In this document: piece after piece, positions 1 through 5,511 of the stretch
Layout: the number at the start of each line of letters is the position of its first letter
Position numbering within the stretch: position 1 is the first letter of the stretch
The notes under the pieces: model-generated
Told to the model about the DNA's origin: nothing
The model's database searches: none
What the model saw: the letters and a program-made list of their open reading frames with translations, nothing else
NCBI GenBank assembly: GCA_023263735.1
Contig: JALQUQ010000167.1
Location: 1 to 6,165, forward strand
Direction of reading: 5' to 3'
Length of the DNA: 6,165 nucleotides
DNA from: Paracoccaceae bacterium
GTDB lineage: Bacteria; Pseudomonadota; Alphaproteobacteria; Rhodobacterales; Rhodobacteraceae
Position numbers and translations under genes: made by a program

Positions 1-51
1 CTTCAGCGCCTTCTTGCAGGTGTCACAGGTCGAAATACCATAGAGGATCAT
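1..51 (-). CDS. ArsC/Spx-like thioredoxin-fold protein, N-terminal fragment (runs off left edge)
   Basis: Only the first 17 residues are inside the window; they read MILYGISTCDTCKKALK. This matches the N-terminus of the ArsC/Spx/YffB family: a first beta strand (ILYGI) followed by a TCxxC-K motif at the start of helix 1, with cysteines at residues 9 and 12. In the family the first cysteine is the redox or catalytic residue, and the second gives a CxxC pair as in Spx. The start is ATG at 49-51, preceded on the minus strand by AAAAGGA with 7 nt spacing, a reasonable ribosome binding site. It lies 54 nt downstream of the DUF2177 stop and could be the last gene of that transcript. Whether it is a true arsenate reductase or an uncharacterised homologue cannot be judged, because the rest of the gene is outside the window. 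Confidence 0.82.
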   Translation of the reverse strand, partial: MILYGISTCDTCKKALK

Positions 52-106
52 GCCGTTTTCCTTTTGATCTGCCAAAACCCTAGGCCGTGATCACAAGGCG
101 CGCAAG

Positions 107-505
107 TCAGCCGCCATAGATCGCCCGGGTGATCGCCAATCCGGCCCAGGCAGAAAAGGCGGTCAGCACCGTGCCCCAGGTCAAATCCACCAGAACCATG
201 GACCAATGCCAATCGCGCATCACCGCATAAGAGGTGAATTCATAGGTTCCATAGGCCATGGCCCCCAGAACCGCCGCCCCCAGAATGACCGAGGTATCGG
301 TCCGCAGGGCCGGCAGGCTCACAAGCCACAGAATGCCCCCGACATAGGCCAGATAAAACAGCGCCGCCGGCCCCATGCGGATCGGGTCGGCCAAGAGTGA
401 TCCGATATGACGCTCGAACAGCGGCCGCATCACAAAAGTCAACATCAACGCATCCGCGATCAGAAACACCGCTGCGGTCGAAAAATATAGCGTCACGATT
501 TGCAT
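107..505 (-). CDS. DUF2177 family four-helix membrane protein
   Basis: A 132-residue hydrophobic protein with four likely membrane helices at about residues 5-27, 46-66, 72-94 and 104-125. Family-like features are the Asp in helix 1 (D18), the PAALFYLAYVGGI stretch (46-58), the AYGTYEFTSYA motif (84-94) where the second and third helices carry conserved Gly, Tyr and Thr, and VDLTWGTVLT (106-115), with an Asp and a Trp-Gly in helix 4. These match the DUF2177 membrane family as I recall it, and the length is typical. No biochemical function is established for the family, so none is assigned. The ATG at 503-505 has a strong Shine-Dalgarno sequence (AAGGAGGG) about 6 nt upstream. The gene lies 60 nt downstream of folA on the same strand, close enough for readthrough from the thyA-folA operon. 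A 7-bp inverted repeat brackets its ribosome binding site (see the separate entry). Confidence 0.9.
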   Translation of the reverse strand: MQIVTLYFSTAAVFLIADALMLTFVMRPLFERHIGSLLADPIRMGPAALFYLAYVGGILWLVSLPALRTDTSVILGAAVLGAMAYGTYEFTSYAVMRDWHWSMVLVDLTWGTVLTAFSAWAGLAITRAIYGG

Positions 506-543
506 GGCGTCCCTCCTTGCAACTGATCGGCAGATAGGACGCC
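506..543 (-). promoter_or_regulatory. Possible RNA hairpin over the DUF2177 ribosome binding site
   Basis: On the minus strand GGCGTCC (543 to 537) and GGACGCC (512 to 506) form a perfect 7-bp inverted repeat with a 24-nt loop. The 3' arm abuts the DUF2177 ATG and contains the last G residues of its AAGGAGGG Shine-Dalgarno sequence; the rest of that sequence is in the loop. A folded leader would partly hide the start region, so translation could be tuned. The repeat is directly visible; a regulatory role is inference, and a 7-bp stem with a long loop may occur by chance in GC-rich DNA. Confidence 0.3.
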
Positions 544-565
544 TTCGCCGCTTGTCACGGAGAAA

Positions 566-1048
566 TCAGCGAATTCGCAAAAGTTCTTGCACGTGACAGG
601 CGGGCATTTGCGATCTGAGGGCCAGTTCCCCCGTCACAGCCCATTCTTCCGGCTGATAGACCGGGAAATAAGTGTCGGCATCCGGCACATCCAGATCAAC
701 ATGGGTGATCAACAGCCGATCGGCCAAGGGCAGCAAACCGGCATAGATCGACGCCCCGCCAATACCATAGATGCGCGCGTGCCCCGCCTCTTGGGCAGCG
801 GTCAGGGCAGCCCGCAGATCTGGCACCTGGCAGTCAGCCCCCTCAACGCCTTGGGACGTGACCACGATATTCATCCGCCCCTTCAACGGGCGCACGGGCA
901 GGCTTTCCCACGTCTTGCGGCCCATGATGACGGCCCCCCCCATGGTTTCACGCATGAAGAATTTCAGATCCTCGGGCGCGTGCCAAGGAATGGTATTGCC
1001 CCGGCCAATGGCGCGATTGCGGGCGCAGGCGACAACAAGGCTGATCAT
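566..1048 (-). CDS. folA: Dihydrofolate reductase
   Basis: FolA reduces 7,8-dihydrofolate to tetrahydrofolate with NADPH in the cytoplasm, recycling the DHF made by ThyA. The 160-residue protein spans the whole family fold and is close to the E. coli length (159). Visible landmarks, in E. coli-like register, are W22 and the catalytic acid D27 in IPWHAPEDLKFF (20-31), F31 for folate binding, VIMGRKTWESLP (40-51) for NADPH binding, R58 in KGRMNIV (the folate-glutamate arginine), the G97-G98 pair in IYGIGGASIY, and T115 in ITHVD, followed by DADTYFP (123-129). I chose ATG at 1048 because it shares its A with the thyA stop (TGATG), a classic translational-coupling junction. A GTG one codon upstream (1051) would also be in frame. 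No convincing separate Shine-Dalgarno is seen, which fits coupling to thyA. The stop is TGA at 566-568. Confidence 0.97.
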   Translation of the reverse strand: MISLVVACARNRAIGRGNTIPWHAPEDLKFFMRETMGGAVIMGRKTWESLPVRPLKGRMNIVVTSQGVEGADCQVPDLRAALTAAQEAGHARIYGIGGASIYAGLLPLADRLLITHVDLDVPDADTYFPVYQPEEWAVTGELALRSQMPACHVQELLRIR

Positions 1049-1827
1049 CACACGGCCACCGGGGCGCGAATGGCCGGATCGGGATCATAGCCCTGAAACG
1101 CGAAATCCTCGTATTTGAAATCAAAGATCGAGGTCACTTTGCGATTGATCTCCAGCTTGGGCAACGCCTTAGGCTGCCGTGACAATTGCAGGTTCACCTG
1201 ATCCAGATGGTTGGAATAGATATGCGCATCCCCGATCGAATGGACAAAATCACCCGGTTCATAACCGGTCACATGCGCCAGCATATGGGTCAGCAGGGCG
1301 TAAGAAGCGATGTTGAACGGCACACCAAGAAACATGTCGGCCGACCGTTGATAGAGTTGCAGATGCAGCCGCCCGTTCAGCACCCGCACCTGCCACATCG
1401 TATGGCAAGGCGGCAGCGCCATGTTCGGCACATCGGCCGGATTCCATGCCGACACGATCAAACGGCGGCTGTCGGGGTTCTTGCGGATCGTCTCGACCAA
1501 GGTTTCAATCTGATCGACCCCGCCAAAATCGCGCCACTGGCGCCCGTAAACCGGGCCCAGATCGCCGTTTTCATCGGCCCATTCATCCCAGATCGAAACC
1601 TTGTTTTCCTGCAGATAGCGGATGTTGGTATCGCCCGACAAGAACCACAAAAGCTCATGCACGATGGACCGCAGATGCAGCTTTTTCGTGGTGACCAAGG
1701 GGAATCCATCCGCCAGCCGATACCGGCTTTGCAGTCCGAAACAACTGATCGTTCCCGTGCCCGTCCGATCAGACGACGGCTCGCCCAGCGTCAACACCTG
1801 TCGAAGGGCGTCGTGATACTGCTGCAT
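1048..1827 (-). CDS. thyA: Thymidylate synthase (ThyA type)
   Basis: ThyA methylates dUMP to dTMP using 5,10-methylene-THF, which it oxidises to dihydrofolate; it acts as a cytoplasmic homodimer. The 259-residue protein is full length (E. coli 264) and aligns throughout. R21 in DRTGTGT binds phosphate; [19 protein letters not shown] (80-98) is the signature segment; R121-R122 reach across the dimer; LPPCH (138-142) holds the nucleophile C141; [19 protein letters not shown] (159-177) supplies R161, S162, D164 and N172; HIYSNH (202-207) supplies H202 and Y204; the C-terminus APVAV matches the mobile tail that closes the active site. The ATG at 1825-1827 has GAGGA 8 nt upstream. The TGA stop overlaps the folA ATG by one base. 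ThyA needs a DHFR partner, unlike the flavin-dependent ThyX, so the linkage makes biochemical sense. No residue is missing and nothing suggests damage. Confidence 0.98.
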   Translation of the reverse strand: MQQYHDALRQVLTLGEPSSDRTGTGTISCFGLQSRYRLADGFPLVTTKKLHLRSIVHELLWFLSGDTNIRYLQENKVSIWDEWADENGDLGPVYGRQWRDFGGVDQIETLVETIRKNPDSRRLIVSAWNPADVPNMALPPCHTMWQVRVLNGRLHLQLYQRSADMFLGVPFNIASYALLTHMLAHVTGYEPGDFVHSIGDAHIYSNHLDQVNLQLSRQPKALPKLEINRKVTSIFDFKYEDFAFQGYDPDPAIRAPVAV

Positions 1828-2065
1828 GGCGAAAGTCCTCGTGTCGTCTGGTCAGAATCTGGATCGCGGAAAACCCAAGCGCAAACTGGCACATCTAGCG
1901 ACAAAGGTCCAACCGACTACGACACCTAGGCAGCTCTAAAATCAATCGCGGCAAAACTGCATCAACCGCAGTCGCCCCCCCGGCCAAACCTGTACTTTGA
2001 TTGACAGTTTGCCCGCCAACAGGCACCTTTGTCGGCAAAACGAACCAAAAAATACGAGCAGTACC
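1828..2065. other. Divergent intergenic region between thyA and the surface lipoprotein gene
   Basis: These 238 bp separate the leftward thyA operon from the rightward lipoprotein-Slam pair and must hold promoters for both, unless transcription enters from farther away. It is richer in A and T than its neighbours in places (for example 1931-1946 and 2037-2054). Visible items are a TTGACA hexamer facing right at 2001-2006, a TTGATT facing left (1945 to 1940) without a convincing -10 partner, and a 5-bp inverted repeat ACTGC/GCAGT (1956-1960 and 1968-1972) with a 7-nt spacer. I see no tRNA, small RNA or convincing small gene. Confidence 0.6.
2001..2030 (+). promoter_or_regulatory. Tentative sigma70-type promoter for the lipoprotein-Slam operon
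   Basis: A perfect consensus -35 hexamer TTGACA lies at 2001-2006. The DNA 16-18 bp downstream (about 2023-2030, GCACCTTT) is a poor match to TATAAT, though alphaproteobacterial -10 elements are often weak. Transcription would begin near 2036 and give a leader of about 30 nt before the ATG at 2066. The -35 match is seen; its use is inference. Confidence 0.3.
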
Positions 2066-3013
2066 ATGTTTTGGCGAAAGATCGCGGCGTTTAGCGCCTG
2101 CGTAGCCGTTGTCGGCTGCGGGGGTAATCCCTTTGTCACGCAAAGCAACACCGGCGGTGGCACGACGGCGGCCTTGGTGAATTCGGTCAAATTGGGGACG
2201 CTGCAATCCTTTGCCTATACGCCCGGCGCGGCGACGATGCAGATCCAGTTGACCGCTCAGGATGCCAACACATTGACGGCAACCTATGCGCGGAACACGG
2301 CGTTTGACGTGATCGGCCGCGGCACAGCCGGTGACCCCGACTACGTGGCCTATACCTTCCAGCAATCGACCTCGAACCGGTTTGTGGTGGCCTTGGTGCG
2401 GAACGAAGGCACCCTGACCGGCGCCATCGCGGTCGAGGGTGGGCAATTCGGCACCTATTACGGTGGCGGCCTTGCCGTGCGCGCCGACGCCTTCTCGTTC
2501 AATGCAACGAATGTGCGGGGCAAACTGGGCACGGCGGCGACCTATTCGGGCACCTATGTCGGCATCATGAATGCGGGCTATAACGCCCCCGGCGGCCCCG
2601 GCGGTGCGCTGAACCCCGAAATTGGCTATCGCACCACCGGGCGCGCGCTGATCACGGCCGATTTCACCGATCTGAAGGTGACAGCCGGCGTTGACAACCG
2701 GGTGATCGAAGAGACCGCCGCCGCGACCGACACCGCCCTTGTCGGCACCACCCCAACGCTTGACGGGTCGGGGCGTGTGATCCTGCCGACCATCAACATG
2801 TATGAATCCGCCATCACCGCCGACGGCACCTTTACCGGCGAAGTCTATCGCGGCACCTCGAAAGTGGGCGATTACTCGGGCATCTTCAGCAACAGCGGCG
2901 ACGAAGTGGCCGCCTTGCTGGTGTTCCAGCCGCTGTCGATCACCAATCTGGAAGAGCGCGGGCTGATCGTTCTGCAAAGCTGCGCGACCGGTGGCGGGCC
3001 GGCATGCCCCTGA
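2066..3013 (+). CDS. Putative Slam-dependent surface lipoprotein (TbpB-like beta-barrel cargo)
   Basis: A 315-residue predicted lipoprotein. It begins MFWRKIAAFSACVAVVGCGG, with a short positive n-region, a hydrophobic core and a lipobox VVGC with the acylated cysteine at residue 18. The +2 residue is Gly, not Asp, so outer-membrane sorting is expected. A flexible Gly/Thr/Ser linker (about 19-36) follows, then alternating polar and hydrophobic strands to the end with no predicted helices, suggesting beta domains. The segment GDYSGIFSNSGDEVAALLVF (268-287) resembles the strand-turn-strand motif closing transferrin-binding-protein-B-like barrels (compare FYGPNAxExGG). A Gly/Pro-rich loop lies at 172-183. 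Two cysteines near the C-terminus (C306, C314) could form a disulfide. I chose ATG 2066 because it starts the signal peptide; an in-frame TTG at 1997 would add 23 residues that spoil it. The gene overlaps the Slam gene by 10 nt. Cargo role is inferred from this linkage and the beta-rich lipoprotein architecture; the ligand is unknown. Confidence 0.75.
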   Translation: MFWRKIAAFSACVAVVGCGGNPFVTQSNTGGGTTAALVNSVKLGTLQSFAYTPGAATMQIQLTAQDANTLTATYARNTAFDVIGRGTAGDPDYVAYTFQQSTSNRFVVALVRNEGTLTGAIAVEGGQFGTYYGGGLAVRADAFSFNATNVRGKLGTAATYSGTYVGIMNAGYNAPGGPGGALNPEIGYRTTGRALITADFTDLKVTAGVDNRVIEETAAATDTALVGTTPTLDGSGRVILPTINMYESAITADGTFTGEVYRGTSKVGDYSGIFSNSGDEVAALLVFQPLSITNLEERGLIVLQSCATGGGPACP

Positions 3014-4425
3014 TCCAACCTTGGACTGTGCCCCCCCTGCGGGGCGCGGTTCGGTCCCTGTGCCTTGGGCTGGCCATGGGGGGTGTCCTTGCGGTGGGGG
3101 CCCCTGCCCCGGCCACCTTGGCGCAAGAGGCGGCCGCGACCCAAGAGGTCACGGTGGAATTGACGCCCGAGGCCGCCCGGATCGCCGCGTTGCAGGCCCT
3201 GCACAGCGACCGCCTGGATGCCGCGCGCCGCCTGTCTCTGGCCCTTTTGCAGCGCAACCCCGATGACATGACCGCCCTGATGATCATGGCGGTGGCGGGG
3301 GCCAAGACCGGCCATACCAAACTGGCCACCATCGCGGGCAAACGCGCCTATTCCCGCGCCGAAAGCCGCGATCAGAAATTCGAGGCCGCTTTGTTGACCG
3401 CCGCCGCTCTGGATCGGGCGGGCAAGGCCCAATTGACCAAATTCTGGCTGCGCCGCGCCACCGAAACCGCGCCGACCGAAACGCATCGCCAACTTGCGCT
3501 GCGCAATTTCAGATCGGTGCAACGCAAGACCGCGCTGTCCTATCGCCTTGATCTTGGCATAGGCCCGTCGAACAACGTGAACGATGGCAGCCGAACCGAT
3601 GTGATGTGGTTGATGGGTCTGCCCTATGCGATCAGCGACGCGCTACCGGGCGGCGTGTGGCACAGCGGCCTTGGAATGGATTACCGGCTGTCTGAATCCG
3701 CCAAGTCGAAAACCACGATGGCGCTGGATTATCGGCATGACGGGGTTTGGCTGAATGCCACCGCCCATGCCCGCCAGCCCAGTGCCACATCGTCGCAATT
3801 CGCGCGCGATATGCTGCGCCTTGGGGTGACGCATCAATGGCGACCCAAGGGCGATCAGCCGCTGAGCTTTGAGCTTGGCACGACCATGGGTCAAGGCTGG
3901 ACCGCAGGGCGGCAAAGCTATCGTGACACCGGCCTGCGGGCGCGCATCAACTGGCAACCGCGGGCCGATTTGCTGGTCACGGGCGATCTGGCGGCGGCCA
4001 CCAGCCTCAACCTGCTTGACAGCCGTCGCAACGCCCAGACCTATCAACTGGGGCTTCGGCTGACACGGGCCGCGCCCTCGGGTGGCACGCAGCGCATGGG
4101 CGTCGAACTGGCCGCCATCACCAGCGCCGCCGCCGACCTGCACAACCACAGCCTTTCTCTGTCGATGGGCTGGCAGCCCGGGGCCGCGCCTTTTGGCATC
4201 ACGACCGACTTTTCGCTCAAGGCCGAAGTCCGCGATTACAGCAAGATCACATGGGTCCGCCCGGATGTCGGCGTGACCGCCGCCGCCGAAGCCACCTTTC
4301 AAAAGCTTGATTATCTGGGGTTCGTGCCCCAGATCCGGCTTGAGGCCAGCCGCAACAAATCGGGCTTTGCGCCCCGAGACCGCAGCGAGATCAAGATGGG
4401 CATCGGGATCGTCTCGAAATTCTGA
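3004..4425 (+). CDS. Surface lipoprotein assembly modifier (Slam) outer-membrane translocon
   Basis: Slam proteins (type XI secretion) sit in the outer membrane and move lipoproteins to the cell surface. The 473-residue product has the family layout: a signal peptide (1-40, hydrophobic 19-31, likely cleavage after TLA before QEA), a periplasmic TPR-like helical domain (about 57-160, with repeating Ala/Leu pairs such as AARRLSLALLQRNPDDMTAL), and a C-terminal beta barrel (about 176-473). The barrel begins LSYRLDLGIGPSNNVNDGS, a characteristic opening in Slam/DUF560 barrels as I recall them, has regular amphipathic strands, and ends in RDRSEIKMGIGIVSKF with terminal Phe, the expected outer-membrane assembly signal. 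Length is close to Neisseria Slam1 (roughly 490). The ATG at 3004 lies inside the end of the lipoprotein gene, a 10-nt overlap that suggests coupling; the local Shine-Dalgarno is weak (GGTGGCGGG). The main alternative is an unrelated TPR-plus-barrel porin, but the adjacent lipoprotein argues for Slam. Confidence 0.85.
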   Translation: MPLIQPWTVPPLRGAVRSLCLGLAMGGVLAVGAPAPATLAQEAAATQEVTVELTPEAARIAALQALHSDRLDAARRLSLALLQRNPDDMTALMIMAVAGAKTGHTKLATIAGKRAYSRAESRDQKFEAALLTAAALDRAGKAQLTKFWLRRATETAPTETHRQLALRNFRSVQRKTALSYRLDLGIGPSNNVNDGSRTDVMWLMGLPYAISDALPGGVWHSGLGMDYRLSESAKSKTTMALDYRHDGVWLNATAHARQPSATSSQFARDMLRLGVTHQWRPKGDQPLSFELGTTMGQGWTAGRQSYRDTGLRARINWQPRADLLVTGDLAAATSLNLLDSRRNAQTYQLGLRLTRAAPSGGTQRMGVELAAITSAAADLHNHSLSLSMGWQPGAAPFGITTDFSLKAEVRDYSKITWVRPDVGVTAAAEATFQKLDYLGFVPQIRLEASRNKSGFAPRDRSEIKMGIGIVSKF

Positions 4426-4499
4426 CCGCTTGGCGCTGGTCAACCCCGATTGGCATGTTAGGGTCGCAAACGTTCAAGGCCTCGGTCAAAGGAGCTGAC

Positions 4500-4928
4500 A
4501 TGACCATCCGCTATTTGCACACCATGGTTCGCGTGCTGGATCTGGAAAAAAGCATGGCGTTCTATCGCCTGCTTGGGCTGGAGGAGACCCGGCGCTATGA
4601 AAACGAAAAGGGGCGCTTTACGCTGGTGTTCATGGCCCCGCCCGGCCAACCCGATTGCCCGGTGGAACTGACCTACAATTGGGATGGCGACACCGGCCTG
4701 CCCAGCGACAGCCGCCATTTCGGCCATCTGGCCTATGAGGTGGACGATATCTACGAAACCTGCGCCCATTTGCAGGCCAATGGGGTTCTGATCAACCGCC
4801 CGCCCCGCGATGGGCACATGGCCTTTGTGCGCAGCCCGGACAATGTGTCGATTGAAATCCTGCAAAAAGGCGCCTCGAAAGCCCCGGCCGAGCCGTGGCT
4901 GAGCATGCCGAACACCGGAAGCTGGTAA
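4500..4928 (+). CDS. gloA: Lactoylglutathione lyase (glyoxalase I), VOC family
   Basis: Glyoxalase I isomerises the methylglyoxal-glutathione hemithioacetal to S-lactoylglutathione, the first step of methylglyoxal detoxification in the cytoplasm. The 142-residue protein has two beta-alpha-beta-beta-beta VOC modules (about 1-58 and 73-122). All four metal ligands can be placed by register with E. coli GloA: H7 (YLHTMVRV), E56 (CPVELTYNW), H76 (HFGHLAYEV) and E119 (NVSIEIL). N60 in LTYNW is conserved as well. The histidine-led short form resembles the Ni-type bacterial enzymes, but the metal cannot be settled by reading. I chose ATG 4500 because AAAGGAG lies about 5 nt upstream and the homologous N-terminus starts here; an in-frame ATG at 4455 would add 15 unrelated residues. 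It lies 74 nt after the Slam gene with its own ribosome binding site, so it may be read from the Slam transcript or have its own promoter. A C-terminal tail (124-142) extends past the VOC fold. Confidence 0.9.
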   Translation: MTIRYLHTMVRVLDLEKSMAFYRLLGLEETRRYENEKGRFTLVFMAPPGQPDCPVELTYNWDGDTGLPSDSRHFGHLAYEVDDIYETCAHLQANGVLINRPPRDGHMAFVRSPDNVSIEILQKGASKAPAEPWLSMPNTGSW

Positions 4929-4929
4929 G

Positions 4930-4953
4930 AAAAAGGGGGCCGATCCGGCCCCC
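4930..4953 (-). terminator. Rho-independent terminator of the sox operon
   Basis: On the minus strand GGGGGCCG (4953 to 4946), loop GAT, CGGCCCCC (4942 to 4935) form a perfect 8-bp GC-rich stem, followed at once by TTTTT (4934 to 4930) and C. This is a canonical intrinsic terminator 24 nt past the soxG stop. Read on the plus strand the same stem starts 6 nt after the gloA stop but is followed by CC and no T-run, so it should be weaker in that direction, though it may still protect the gloA mRNA 3' end. Confidence 0.88.
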
Positions 4954-4977
4954 CCATTGCCCTGCGTGACCAGCCCG

Positions 4978-5511
4978 TCAGGTTTCAGATCGGGCCTGCA
5001 CCTGCAACATCGCCTCATGCAGTTCGTGCCAAGCGGTCTGCGCCATCGACCGAAAGGTCATCAGGGTAAAGCGATTGTCCCCCTCGGCGATCAGGATCAA
5101 CGGCATGTGGTTCAGCGCCGTGCGGGCGGCAAATCCCGCCTTTGCCTCGCGCAGATCCAACGACACCAACCGCGCCAGAACCGCCACCGATGCCGGCCCC
5201 GACAGGGTCAGCGTCACCCAGCCATCGGATTGATCGGTCAGGGCGGCATCCTCGCCCCCCGCCAAGGTGGCCCCCATCAAAAAGGCCTGCGCCCGCCCGG
5301 TCCAGACGATGCGCCGGGCCTCGGTTCCGTTCCAGCTGTTCGAGGCGGGAAACGACAGACCAAAGGCCTGCAAGGCCGCCGTTACCGCCTCGGTCTTTCC
5401 GGGCATCGGCGCGATGGATTGCAGCGCCGTCCACGGCCCAACGGCAAGCGTGGTCTGCCCGCAGGTCATGGGCCCACGATCAAGGGCGGGTTTCGCGATC
5501 AGATCAGGCAC
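4978..5511 (-). CDS. soxG: Sarcosine oxidase gamma subunit
   Basis: SoxG is the small gamma subunit of heterotetrameric sarcosine oxidase (SoxBDAG), which oxidises sarcosine to glycine with H2O2 and passes the methyl carbon to THF. The 177-residue length is normal (about 180-200). Recognisable family segments are the central SDGWVTLTLSGPASVAVLARLVSLDLRE (about 95-122), ARTALNHMPLILI (129-141) and the C-terminal FRSMAQTAWHELHEAM (153-168); the fold is related to the aminomethyltransferase domain. The start is GTG at 5509-5511, supported by GGGGGAG 7 nt upstream and by N-terminal length. The first in-frame ATG (codon 15, about 5467-5469) would shorten the protein and lacks this ribosome binding site. 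The gene overlaps the end of soxA by 8 nt, implying tight cotranslation, and ends in front of the strong terminator at 4930-4953, so it is the last gene of its operon. Confidence 0.92.
   Translation of the reverse strand: MPDLIAKPALDRGPMTCGQTTLAVGPWTALQSIAPMPGKTEAVTAALQAFGLSFPASNSWNGTEARRIVWTGRAQAFLMGATLAGGEDAALTDQSDGWVTLTLSGPASVAVLARLVSLDLREAKAGFAARTALNHMPLILIAEGDNRFTLMTFRSMAQTAWHELHEAMLQVQARSET

Noticed and set aside
74..98. A GTGATCAC palindrome (87-94) with flanking CC/GG and a TTTT run, as a terminator after the DUF2177 gene
   Set aside because: The flanks do not pair cleanly (two unpaired A bases), the self-complementary core leaves no proper loop, and the T-run is only four bases, so a terminator call is not supported.
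1186..1929. A plus-strand open frame of 247 codons opposite thyA
   Set aside because: thyA on the minus strand has every catalytic residue; this antisense frame has no recognisable domain.
1956..1972. ACTGC/GCAGT inverted repeat as an operator
   Set aside because: Five base pairs with a 7-nt spacer is expected by chance; I recognise no regulator site.
1895..2977. A 360-codon open frame on the minus strand opposite the lipoprotein gene
   Set aside because: It is antisense to a gene with a clear signal peptide and lipobox. Its product is rich in Gly, Arg, His and Ala with no recognisable domain, typical of shadow frames in GC-rich DNA.
3643..4443. A 266-codon minus-strand open frame opposite the Slam barrel
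   Set aside because: It is a shadow of the barrel-coding frame. It has no domain or start signal, and the plus-strand product shows regular beta strands and a proper C-terminal Phe.
4431..4460. TTGGCG with CATGTT 18 bp downstream as a separate gloA promoter
   Set aside because: Both hexamers are poor matches, so I cannot distinguish this from background; gloA may equally be read from upstream.
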